Assembly: GCA_017430455.1 (NCBI GenBank)
Contig: JAFRMX010000020.1
Coordinates: 62,001 to 126,000 of the forward strand
DNA from: Oscillospiraceae bacterium
GTDB lineage: Bacteria; Bacillota; Clostridia; Oscillospirales; Oscillospiraceae
DNA: 64,000 nt
Direction of reading: 5' to 3'
Shown here piece by piece: positions 16,564-23,601 of this stretch. Positions within the stretch are counted from its first letter, which is position 1. Every line of letters starts with the position of its first letter. The translations under genes and the position numbers were made by a program. The notes beneath the pieces were generated by a model. The model ran no database searches and was not told the DNA's origin. It saw nothing but the letters and a program-made list of their open reading frames with translations.

Positions 16564-19362
16564 ATGAAAAAACGTGTATTAAGTATGATCCTTATGGTCT
16601 GCATGATAGTGTCACTCTTGGTGGGGTTCACTGTTTCTGCAGCAGCCGAGGCGGGTATCATCACCTATACTTTAAAAGAAGGAGATACTGTCCTCAAGGC
16701 CTGCCAGAAAAACGGCATAGACTTCTACGCCAAGCAGAAGCTCATCGCGGCCATAAATAATATTACAGACTACCGCTCTCTGCCGGTAGGATTTACAGTC
16801 AAACTTCCGACAGACGCGTATGTTGCGTCCGCTTCGACTGCAGCCGCTGCGCCAGCGGCGTCTGCCGGTTCTTCCGCGGTAGCGGTTTCAGGTGCTGCCA
16901 CTACGGCTAACATCGCTGCGGGAGATACTGTCAGTTATTATCTGATCAGATATCAGATGAAGAGCGGAGATACTGTCGCGGGCGTCTGCAACAGTCTCGG
17001 TGTCAATTTCGGCACATATTCGTCCATGATCAAGGATATCAACAGGATCGGTAACTGGAACAATGTCAAGGCCGGGTCGACGATCCTTATACCTTCCGCG
17101 ACGGTTCCTCCGGTCGGGACGTCCTGCTATGCCGTAGTCGCGCATACCGTAGCCTCCGGCGAGACAGCAACCTCTATCTGTGCTTCCTACGGCATGAACT
17201 ACGGCGCGAATGAAGCGCTTCTGAAGGCGATAAACAACAAGTCCAACCTGAACAGCATAATGAGAGGCAGCAGCTTCCTGGTTCCCGTCAGCACGACCAT
17301 CAAAGGGTCAGGCACGGTGCCGTCAGGTTCAGGCTCCTCATCCTCTTCTTCTTCGGGCAGCTCCTCATCGGGCGGAACAGTAAACAGCAGTTCTGCAACT
17401 TACAGCATTACAGGCGAGATTACCAATCCCAAATGCAATGGATATGTTACATGGGAATTTTTGCTTAACGGAAAGTCTGTAACAAAAGCTGCGGCCGGTG
17501 AAAAAATAACAATTAAGCACGTCAATTCCAATCTTGACTATTTTATAGCATATATTACTGTTCTGGATAATTCCGGAAAAATGCAGGTAATCACAAGTAC
17601 AAAGGATAAAACATTTGTGATGCCGGCTTCACCGGTCAAGGTATATTTTAATGTTCAGTCATATGAATTCTATGATCTTGAAGTAGTGTCTTCTACCGGC
17701 GGCAAAGTGAGTTGTTATGTGGACGGCTCTAAGGTTACCAGGGCGAGAGAAGGACAGGTCGTCACGGTTTCGGCGAGCGCGGATTCAGGCTATGAAATGC
17801 AGCGCCTGGCTTGGAGCAACAACAAGTCATTTTCTACAAACAATGTTATCAAAGACAACGGGACCTTTATAATGCCGGCAGCCAAGACATACGTTAAGGC
17901 TGATTTCACAAAAGCTTCTGCTCATACAATATATGATAAGACGCCTTCAAGCGAAAACGGAACAATAAAATTTGAAGTCGGCGGAAAGAAGACGACAAAC
18001 GCCTGGGGAGGATATACCGTTCATGTAATTGCCACGCCAAAGGACGGTTATGTACTTGATACTATAAAAGTATATCAGCACGATAATATCCTGTACACAA
18101 TTGCATTTAACAGTGATGATAATACATTTGTGATGCCGGGATTTGATGTTGATGTTGCAGCAACATTCAAGCAGGTCAAACATCTTATTAAAACTTCTCC
18201 GCAGTTTGTAACGGGTACGGTTGTATACAAAGTGGGTACAGAGGTCGTCTCTGAAGCCGCAAAGGGAGATACTGTTACAGCTGAAGTTACACCTTCTGCA
18301 GGCTATCAGCTTAAGAATATGTACTATCAGTATACGGACAGCAATGATAATTTAGCGACAAAAGCTATTCCCGTATCAGGAAATACAGGAAAGTTTACGA
18401 TGCCCGATTGCGATGTATGTGTATTCGCGGAGTTTGAGATTGTTCCGGTTACGTACACAGTCAAAGTCTTGAAAGCCGATGGAAGTGCAATTGCCGTTAA
18501 TGATACATATAACGGGATCGAGTATCTGGGCGTTACTAAGAGCTCTGCAAATGTCGGAGACGAAATAACACTCAGCGCCGTGCTTAACGATTCGTACAGC
18601 AACTCAGCATACTATACATTGGAAAACGATGTTAATCTGCATGCACATCATGAGATTCCGTTTAACAGCCCGTTTGATATGCCTGCTGACAACATTAAGA
18701 TCTACCTTGTTTCTACACCGAAGGCATATACCGTAAAAGCGGGATCAATAAGCAACGGATCTGTCAGATTTTCTGACGGCAATGAAGAAAGCAATTCTTC
18801 GATCACATCAGAGAGGGACGAGACAGTCGTAGTCAAGATCAATCCCAACAGCGATTTTGAGTATATCCCGGGTTCCATAGTAATCAAGAACCAGTATGAT
18901 TACGATCTTGTTGCAGGCGGCGAGATAACTCCGAATACATCGTCCCTTGCGTCTGAAGGAATTATAACATTCAAGATGCCTGCCAGCTCGGTAACTGTAA
19001 CAGTTAAATATCGCAGGCAGATCCATGAACTGCCGGATCTCTCTTCTACTAATTTTGAATACAGGGTGATGGTCGACGGCAAACTTGTCAAACTGAGTGA
19101 TTCGGCTATACCTGCCAAATACAAAGACGACAAGTACGCCAATACCGATTACAGTGCCGGTAACGGAAAGTTCTATTATAATACGACTATCTTTGTTTAC
19201 TACACCGGCGGTACCTTTGATAAGGATGCACATACTTTCAAAGCTTGGGATAAAGTCGGTAACCCGTATAATCCCGCTAACGGAATCGGCACAAATGAAG
19301 TAGGATACTACTTTGCATTCAACGCCGATATGGTTAAACCCGCAAAGATTGAAGTAAGCTGA
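16564..19362 (+). CDS. Secreted triple-LysM protein with six or more beta repeats
   Basis: A protein of 932 residues. A signal peptide (MKKRVLSMILMVCMIVSLLV, cleavage after about residue 30) is followed by three LysM modules at about 35-80, 125-180 and 190-240. Each has a Y/H-T/Q-(x)-(K/S)-(E/S)G-(D/E)T core and an N-x-L-x-(V/R)-G-x-x-(L/V)-x-(V/I)-P end. A Ser/Gly linker at about 245-280 leads to at least six repeats of 80-95 residues, each ending near F-x-M-P-x-x-x-V-x-V-x-x-x-F, the pattern of divergent InlB/Flg_new-type bacterial repeats. LysM would hold the protein on peptidoglycan while the repeats project outward. No LPXTG or membrane anchor is seen. Start at 16564 after TTTGGAGG. The LysM part is visibly GC-richer than the repeat part. 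Confidence 0.85.
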   Translation: MKKRVLSMILMVCMIVSLLVGFTVSAAAEAGIITYTLKEGDTVLKACQKNGIDFYAKQKLIAAINNITDYRSLPVGFTVKLPTDAYVASASTAAAAPAASAGSSAVAVSGAATTANIAAGDTVSYYLIRYQMKSGDTVAGVCNSLGVNFGTYSSMIKDINRIGNWNNVKAGSTILIPSATVPPVGTSCYAVVAHTVASGETATSICASYGMNYGANEALLKAINNKSNLNSIMRGSSFLVPVSTTIKGSGTVPSGSGSSSSSSSGSSSSGGTVNSSSATYSITGEITNPKCNGYVTWEFLLNGKSVTKAAAGEKITIKHVNSNLDYFIAYITVLDNSGKMQVITSTKDKTFVMPASPVKVYFNVQSYEFYDLEVVSSTGGKVSCYVDGSKVTRAREGQVVTVSASADSGYEMQRLAWSNNKSFSTNNVIKDNGTFIMPAAKTYVKADFTKASAHTIYDKTPSSENGTIKFEVGGKKTTNAWGGYTVHVIATPKDGYVLDTIKVYQHDNILYTIAFNSDDNTFVMPGFDVDVAATFKQVKHLIKTSPQFVTGTVVYKVGTEVVSEAAKGDTVTAEVTPSAGYQLKNMYYQYTDSNDNLATKAIPVSGNTGKFTMPDCDVCVFAEFEIVPVTYTVKVLKADGSAIAVNDTYNGIEYLGVTKSSANVGDEITLSAVLNDSYSNSAYYTLENDVNLHAHHEIPFNSPFDMPADNIKIYLVSTPKAYTVKAGSISNGSVRFSDGNEESNSSITSERDETVVVKINPNSDFEYIPGSIVIKNQYDYDLVAGGEITPNTSSLASEGIITFKMPASSVTVTVKYRRQIHELPDLSSTNFEYRVMVDGKLVKLSDSAIPAKYKDDKYANTDYSAGNGKFYYNTTIFVYYTGGTFDKDAHTFKAWDKVGNPYNPANGIGTNEVGYYFAFNADMVKPAKIEVS

Positions 19363-19385
19363 ACTTAATTCCAAAACTTAGCAGA

Positions 19386-19408
19386 CCCCCCCGCCTTTAG
19401 GCGGGGGG
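19386..19408 (+). terminator. Terminator after the LysM gene
   Basis: A C-run plus GCC at 19387-19395 pairs with GGCGGGGGG at 19400-19408, loop TTTA, followed by TATTTTAA. It is a strong GC-rich hairpin. Confidence 0.85.
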
Positions 19409-19443
19409 TATTTTAAGTTGAATCAATAATTCAAAAGTGGTTT

Positions 19444-19483
19444 TTATTTCGGAACTGCCAGGTTTAAAAGTCCGGGGAGCAAA
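19444..19483 (-). pseudogene. Remnant of a second diacylglycerol kinase-like 3' end
   Basis: Read on the - strand, this stretch encodes LLPGLLNLAVPK and a TAA stop, matching the C terminus of the intact kinase downstream (MLPGLLDLAVPV, 20399-20440). Similarity fades beyond about 13 codons, and no kinase domain remains upstream. It looks like a scrap of a duplicated gene left in the intergenic region. Confidence 0.55.
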
Positions 19484-19517
19484 TCGGCAGCTGATACATG
19501 AACTTACATATCTCAGC

Positions 19518-19546
19518 TTGTGAACCGTACCTCAAAATGATACAAT
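19518..19546 (+). promoter_or_regulatory. Promoter of the 19630 lipoprotein gene
   Basis: TTGTGA (19518-19523), a 17-base spacer and TACAAT (19541-19546), about 84 bases before the start. Confidence 0.65.
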
Positions 19547-19629
19547 AGAAAACAGATGCTGGTAATGTGGGTGTGTTCCACAAGAGACGGCAGACGAATA
19601 CAAATGTAGAAACATAGTTAGGAGCTGAG

Positions 19630-20334
19630 ATGAGAACAGGAAAAATACTGTCGTTGTTTCTGGTTCTGTGTATGATTTTCGCAATGACGGCTTGCGGAAG
19701 CACGGAAAAACCGGAAGAAAGCGTGACGAGTGCTGAGCAGGCTGTCGCGGAGACTATAGAGGAAGCTGCGAAAGAGACTGCAGAAGAAATCTTGGAAGGG
19801 TCTGAAGCAACTGAAAAACCTGAAAAAGGAATCGTTGGCAGATGGAAAGGCATCTATGAAGCCGGAGATACTTTCGTGGAATCGGTCGATGAATCGGTTA
19901 TGGCAGAGTATCCTGAAGTAACAGTCAGCCTTGGTGACTATTTAAGCAGTCTGCCTTTGGAACTCTATCTTACACTTGGAGAAGACGGGAATTATTCTGT
20001 TCTTCTGACCTTGCCTGAGAGTGAATATGACGGACTCGTTGAAAGTGTAGAGGGCTATTACCGGGCTGTTTTCAACGAAATAGCTGGTCGGGAGCTTGAT
20101 GATGCAACTTTAGAATCTGCGCTTGGCATGCCTTTGCATGAATATGCAGTTTATTATACAGATCAGATAGTCGATGCATTCGAGTCGGGCAGCAACAGAA
20201 CCGGAACATATACAATTGAGGACGGCAGGATCGTATATGAAGACGGCAGCTACGAAAGATATGTTCTTATCGATGATGATTTGACTGTGTTTGCAGACAC
20301 CATTGGAGCAATTGTTTTTTCGCGAGTTGATTGA
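19630..20334 (+). CDS. Lipoprotein of unknown function
   Basis: A protein of 234 residues. The signal MRTGKILSLFLVLCMIFAMT ends in lipobox MTAC (Cys near 22), followed by a Glu/Ala-rich helical spacer to about residue 60. The rest looks like a beta-rich domain: VGRWKGIYEAGDTF, then LELYLTLGEDGNYSVLLTLP, and near the end RTGTYTIEDGRIVYEDGSYE. This G-x-W-x-x-(E/D)...G-x-(I/Y)-x-(I/L)-x-(D/E)-(D/N)-G-x-(I/L) pattern resembles the lipocalin-like extracellular domains common in Clostridial lipoproteins. Function unknown. It has its own promoter and terminator. Confidence 0.8.
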   Translation: MRTGKILSLFLVLCMIFAMTACGSTEKPEESVTSAEQAVAETIEEAAKETAEEILEGSEATEKPEKGIVGRWKGIYEAGDTFVESVDESVMAEYPEVTVSLGDYLSSLPLELYLTLGEDGNYSVLLTLPESEYDGLVESVEGYYRAVFNEIAGRELDDATLESALGMPLHEYAVYYTDQIVDAFESGSNRTGTYTIEDGRIVYEDGSYERYVLIDDDLTVFADTIGAIVFSRVD

Positions 20335-20350
20335 AGAGACATTAATTGAT

Positions 20351-20384
20351 AAACAGGCGGAGCTTTTTAGCTTCGCCTGTTTTT
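20351..20384. terminator. Terminator between the lipoprotein and the diacylglycerol kinase gene
   Basis: AAACAGGCGGAGC (20351-20363) pairs with GCTTCGCCTGTTT (20370-20382) with one G.U step, followed by Ts. It is placed to serve both converging genes. Confidence 0.82.
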
Positions 20385-20398
20385 GATGGAAAAATGAT

Positions 20399-21304
20399 TT
20401 ATACCGGTACTGCCAGATCCAGCAGTCCGGGGAGCATTTCGACCTCGACGTGTTCGGCCTGGATTATCTCGCCGTCGAGAGAATAGGCAAACCCGGGGGC
20501 GGCATCGACAACGATCTTTGTCGCCTGCCTGTAGGTAACGATATCCTTGAATTTCGGCTCGTCGAGATGCTTTCCGGCCTGATAGGGTCCCATCAGCGCC
20601 GGGAACTGTGTCCTCTTTATCGGTTTTACCAGACAGACCTCGATAAGCCCGTCGTCCGTTCTCGCTCTCGGAGCGACTTTGAAAGCGCCTCCGACGTACT
20701 GCCCGTTTCCGAGGGTACAGAGCGTGAGCAGCCCGTCCGGATTGATGACCTCGCCGTCGGCGGCGACGGTCGCTTTTGTTTTCATGGCTGTGAAGAAGGC
20801 TTTGGCGATCCCGAAATAGTAATCCGACTGTTTGCCGTATCCTCTTACGTCTCTGCGCTCGTTCATGGTCTTCGCGACCATTGTGTCGAAGCCGAAATTG
20901 AGAACGTTTATGCAGTAGCGGTCATTTGCTTTGAGTACGTCCAGCTTCTGCACCGGGGCTTCAAGTATCTTTCTGAGGTCGGAAAACTTCTCCATGCCGC
21001 CGAATACTTTTACAAAGTCGTTTCCGCTGCCGCAGGGAAAGACTGAGACAGAGACATTCCTGAGGCCTATCGCTCCTGAAAACACCTCATTAATAGTTCC
21101 GTCTCCGCCGCAGGCTATAAATCTCGCTTCTTCACCGGGGTGAGCTGCTGCCCATTCCTTCACAAGATGTGTCGCGTGAAGCACGCCCTCGGTCTCGAGG
21201 ATCTCACAGTCCGCCTTCTGAGGAAGCTTTTCGATCTCGGATCTGAGCAGTTCGACAGCCTGACCTTTTCCGGCATTGGGATTTGCAATAAAAACATATT
21301 TCAT
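20399..21304 (-). CDS. Diacylglycerol / lipid kinase, DagK family
   Basis: A protein of 301 residues. MKYVFIANPNAGKG and IACGGDGTINEVFSG near residue 60 are the NPxxG and GGDGT nucleotide-binding motifs of the DagK/YegS lipid kinase family, which phosphorylate diacylglycerol or related lipids at the membrane face using ATP. The start at 21304 has GGAG upstream; the 60 in-frame codons before it are hydrophobic and basic noise and run through the promoter. Substrate (diacylglycerol or another lipid) is not fixed by sequence. Confidence 0.9.
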   Translation of the reverse strand: MKYVFIANPNAGKGQAVELLRSEIEKLPQKADCEILETEGVLHATHLVKEWAAAHPGEEARFIACGGDGTINEVFSGAIGLRNVSVSVFPCGSGNDFVKVFGGMEKFSDLRKILEAPVQKLDVLKANDRYCINVLNFGFDTMVAKTMNERRDVRGYGKQSDYYFGIAKAFFTAMKTKATVAADGEVINPDGLLTLCTLGNGQYVGGAFKVAPRARTDDGLIEVCLVKPIKRTQFPALMGPYQAGKHLDEPKFKDIVTYRQATKIVVDAAPGFAYSLDGEIIQAEHVEVEMLPGLLDLAVPV

Positions 21305-21336
21305 ATCATCATCTCCGCTCCATTGTTTCTGATACA

Positions 21337-21365
21337 ATAATAGCATACATGTACAAATCAGACAA
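21337..21365 (-). promoter_or_regulatory. Promoter of the lipid kinase gene
   Basis: On the - strand TTGTCT (21365-21360), 17 bases, TATTAT (21342-21337). It is divergent from the promoter at 21384-21412, with only 18 bases between the two -35 boxes. Confidence 0.68.
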
Positions 21366-21383
21366 ATAAATATTCGTTTGCCG

Positions 21384-21412
21384 TTGAATAACGGGTTCTT
21401 TTCGGATAAAAT
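21384..21412 (+). promoter_or_regulatory. Promoter of the lysoplasmalogenase-like gene
   Basis: TTGAAT (21384-21389), 17 bases, TAAAAT (21407-21412), 24 bases before the start at 21437. Confidence 0.68.
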
Positions 21413-21436
21413 ATAGAAAAACCGTCGGAGCGGAGA

Positions 21437-22087
21437 ATGAGCAGAGTATTCATAATACTTTTGATAATGGTATCTGTGACGCACCTCTATGCGAGCTGGA
21501 AAAACGACAAGAAGTTGCGCGCTCTTACCAAGCCGTTTTTACTCATATTCATCGGGCTCTGGTATCTGTGCAGGACGGGAGATCCGGATCCGGTCATTAT
21601 TGCGGCGATATTCTTCGGCTGGTTGGGAGATGTCCTCCTCATTCCGACAGGTACAAAATGGTTTGCAGCGGGCGGGATCTCTTTTATGCTCGGGCATGCT
21701 CTCTATGTTGCCGCTTTTGTCTCGAGAACGGATTTTTCACTCGTCCGGTGGTATAACGTCTTCTTTGCTTTTGTGGTGTATTTTCTTGTAGCCGTCAGGC
21801 TGATGCGGTCCATAAAAGACGACATGAATCCGAGACTCTACTACCCGATGCTCCTGTATCTCGCGATAAACGGCGTTATGAACATTTTTGCGCTGACGGC
21901 TCTTATGTGCGATCCCCGGCCTGAGGCGGTCATCGCCTATATCGGCGCCATACTGTTCTTTATCTCGGACTGCTGTCTGTTCCTCGTGCGCTTCCACAAA
22001 CCCCCGGTAATGAAACATAAGCATTTTTCTGTAATGCTTACATATATTCTGGCTGAATTCATGATCGTTTACGGTCTGTCATTGTAA
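21437..22087 (+). CDS. YhhN/TMEM86-family membrane protein (putative lysoplasmalogenase)
   Basis: A protein of 216 residues with about seven or eight hydrophobic spans. KPFLLIFIGLWYL near residue 32, GWLGDVLLI near residue 62, FMLGHALYVAAF and the later SDCCLFLVRF are the conserved Asp-bearing segments of the YhhN/TMEM86 family. Members hydrolyse the vinyl-ether bond of lysoplasmalogen. Plasmalogens occur in anaerobic Clostridia, which fits. It is followed after 10 bases by the EEP gene, and shares a divergent promoter region with a lipid kinase. Confidence 0.8.
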   Translation: MSRVFIILLIMVSVTHLYASWKNDKKLRALTKPFLLIFIGLWYLCRTGDPDPVIIAAIFFGWLGDVLLIPTGTKWFAAGGISFMLGHALYVAAFVSRTDFSLVRWYNVFFAFVVYFLVAVRLMRSIKDDMNPRLYYPMLLYLAINGVMNIFALTALMCDPRPEAVIAYIGAILFFISDCCLFLVRFHKPPVMKHKHFSVMLTYILAEFMIVYGLSL

Positions 22088-22097
22088 AGGAGAAAAA

Positions 22098-23177
22098 ATG
22101 AAGAGATTTTTTAAGATCCTGCTTATAATTCTGCTCTGCTTCGTCCTGCTGGTCGGAGCATACTTTGCTTATGTATTTCTTGCATACAAAAGAATAGACG
22201 ATATGCAGGAACTCGGAGTAACAGCACCTGAAACTGCGGGCAGCGATGAGGTCGCAGCCGGAGAGCCGCTGAAGATCGTTTCATATAATGTGGGCTTCGG
22301 CGCTTACAGCGCTGATTACGATTTCTTTATGGACGGGGGCACCCAGTCCTGGGCGTTTTCAAAAGAAGCGGTATATACGAATATCGCGGGTGCTGTAAAT
22401 GAGATAAAAACCGCTGACCCCGATTTTCTCTATGTCCAGGAAGTGGATATCGATGGGACCAGGTCATATCATGTGGACGAGAGAGAACTGATAGTCCCCG
22501 AGCTTCCCGGCTATTATTATACATTTGCCCAGAACTACGACAGCCCCTTCCTCTTCTATCCGTTTAACCAGCCGCACGGTGCGAATAAGGCAGGAATAAT
22601 GACATTTTCGAAGTATGAAATTACCTCTGCCCTGAGACGCTCGCTGCCGATAGAGAATACTGTCATGAAGCTGGTGGATCTGGACCGCTGCTACAGCGTA
22701 AACCGCGTTCCGACCGAAAACGGAAAGGAGCTTGTGCTCTACAATATGCATCTCTCGGCCTATACCTCGGACGGGACGATCGCAAATGAGCAGCTGAAGA
22801 TGCTCTGCGAGGACATGAGCGCAGAATATGCCAAAGGCAATTACTGCATAGCGGGCGGAGATTTCAACAAGGATCTGCTCGGAGATTCGGGGAGCATATT
22901 CGGAGTCGCCAAGAGCGAGAATGATACCTGGGCACAGCCGATACCCGACGGCATAATACCCGAGGAATTCGTTCTGGTCGCGCCTTTTGACGAGTCCAAT
23001 CCCGTCGCTTCCTGCAGGACAGCTTCCGAGCCCTACAATATAAATACGACTTTCCGTATCACAATAGACGGATTCCTTATTTCTTCAAATGTTGAACTCA
23101 TAAAGTCTGATGTAATTGACGCAGGTTTCGCGTGGTCAGATCACAACCCCGTTTATATGGAATTCAAATTGAATTGA
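22098..23177 (+). CDS. Membrane-anchored endonuclease/exonuclease/phosphatase-family protein
   Basis: A protein of 359 residues. An N-terminal membrane helix (about 5-28) precedes an EEP-fold domain: IVSYNVGFG near 57, FLYVQEVD near 113 (metal-binding Glu), LYNMHLSAY near 213, GGDFNKD near 253 and the terminal WSDHNPV. These are the catalytic Asn, Glu, His and Asp positions of DNase I-like metallophosphatases. A surface-exposed enzyme is implied; substrates in the family range from nucleic acids to inositol phosphates and sphingomyelin. Good ribosome site AAAGGAG. The TGA stop overlaps the -35 box of the tRNA-Leu promoter. Confidence 0.85.
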   Translation: MKRFFKILLIILLCFVLLVGAYFAYVFLAYKRIDDMQELGVTAPETAGSDEVAAGEPLKIVSYNVGFGAYSADYDFFMDGGTQSWAFSKEAVYTNIAGAVNEIKTADPDFLYVQEVDIDGTRSYHVDERELIVPELPGYYYTFAQNYDSPFLFYPFNQPHGANKAGIMTFSKYEITSALRRSLPIENTVMKLVDLDRCYSVNRVPTENGKELVLYNMHLSAYTSDGTIANEQLKMLCEDMSAEYAKGNYCIAGGDFNKDLLGDSGSIFGVAKSENDTWAQPIPDGIIPEEFVLVAPFDESNPVASCRTASEPYNINTTFRITIDGFLISSNVELIKSDVIDAGFAWSDHNPVYMEFKLN

Positions 23178-23202
23178 CATTGCTTTACGCGGGTGATAAT
23201 AT
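23174..23202 (+). promoter_or_regulatory. Promoter of tRNA-Leu
   Basis: Consensus TTGACA (23174-23179), 17 bases, TAATAT (23197-23202), 21 bases before the tRNA. The -35 box contains the TGA stop (23175-23177) of the preceding gene. Confidence 0.9.
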
Positions 23203-23223
23203 CTTACCTGCGTAAAATCTTAA

Positions 23224-23309
23224 GCCGGTGTGGTGGAATGGTAGACACAGGGGACTTAAAATCCCCCGGCAGCAATGCTGTACCGGTTCGAGTCCGGTCA
23301 CCGGCACCA
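23224..23309 (+). tRNA. tRNA-Leu (anticodon TAA)
   Basis: GCCGGTG (23224-23230) pairs with CACCGGC (23299-23305); discriminator A and CCA follow. The anticodon loop CTTAAAA gives anticodon TAA, reading UUA/UUG. It has a long variable arm and the T arm CCGGTTCGAGTCCGG. Length is 86 bases with CCA. Confidence 0.97.
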
Positions 23310-23316
23310 AAAACAC
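23289..23316 (+). repeat. tRNA-Leu tail direct repeat, copy 1 (inside the tRNA and trailer)
   Basis: Identical over 28 bases to 23436-23463, with a period of 147 bases. It covers the 3' T arm, acceptor strand, CCA and the A-rich trailer. Confidence 0.95.
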
Positions 23317-23344
23317 AGAATCGGAAATCCGATTCTGTGTTTTT
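23310..23344 (+). terminator. Terminator of tRNA-Leu
   Basis: AAAACACAGAATCGG (23310-23324) and CCGATTCTGTGTTTT (23329-23343) form a perfect 15-bp stem, loop AAAT, then T. Confidence 0.88.
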
Positions 23345-23356
23345 GATATTCCTTCT

Positions 23357-23443
23357 CGGACTCGAACCGTCGCGGTATTGAATGGAGTGCCGGTGGCACT
23401 CCAGACCCGCGACCGACCAAGCCCGCAGGCGCGAGCGAGTCCG
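23357..23443 (+). ncRNA. Candidate structured element downstream of tRNA-Leu (three nested stems, CGGTG loop)
   Basis: P1 is CGGACTCG (23357-23364) with CGAGTCCG (23436-23443). P2 is GTCGCGG (23369-23375) with CCGCGAC (23407-23413). P3 is TGGAGTGC (23383-23390) with GCACTCCA (23396-23403), closed by loop CGGTG. Bases 23357-23369 are an inverted copy of 13 bases of the tRNA-Leu T arm (23284-23296). A segment with CCGCAG lies between P2 and P1, as at the tRNA-Ser locus. It is probably transcribed only by read-through. Whether it works as RNA or as a recombination site is unknown. Confidence 0.58.
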
Positions 23444-23463
23444 GTCACCGGCACCAAAAACAC
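23436..23463 (+). repeat. Second copy of the tRNA-Leu 3' tail (copy 2)
   Basis: Twenty-eight bases identical to 23289-23316, without the 5' part of a tRNA. It is followed by a hairpin closely resembling the tRNA-Leu terminator. Confidence 0.95.
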
Positions 23464-23491
23464 GAAATCGGGTTTTCCGATTCCGTGTTTT
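23457..23491 (+). terminator. Second terminator, after the duplicated tRNA-Leu tail
   Basis: AAAACACGAAATCGG (23457-23471) pairs with CCGATTCCGTGTTTT (23477-23491) with one mismatch, followed by Ts. It is a diverged copy of the terminator at 23310-23344. Confidence 0.85.
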
Positions 23492-23535
23492 TTTATTAAT
23501 AACCCCGCATGCTGAAAGCATAAGGGATTTTTTTA

Positions 23536-23564
23536 TTGAAACTCGTGGTATCAGTGATTATAAT
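23536..23564 (+). promoter_or_regulatory. Promoter of recJ
   Basis: TTGAAA (23536-23541), 17 bases, TATAAT (23559-23564), 37 bases before the recJ start. Confidence 0.75.
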
Positions 23565-23601
23565 ACTATGGAATGATTATATAATAAAGTGAAGTACTGA
23601 A

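Noticed and set aside
20399..21484. Extended N terminus of the lipid kinase
   Set aside because: Sixty extra codons run through the divergent promoter region; family homology starts at 21304 after GGAG.
23357..23443. T-box riboswitch or integron attC site
   Set aside because: The GGTGG and CCGCG bits recall a T-box, but stem I, the specifier loop and the conserved T-box bulge are missing and it lies after a tRNA, not before an amino-acid gene. attC core sites (GTTRRRY) are not present.
23185..23576. Several short frames over the tRNA-Leu region (DRTRTGT-type peptides)
   Set aside because: Same reason: antisense or sense reading of tRNA tails and repeats.
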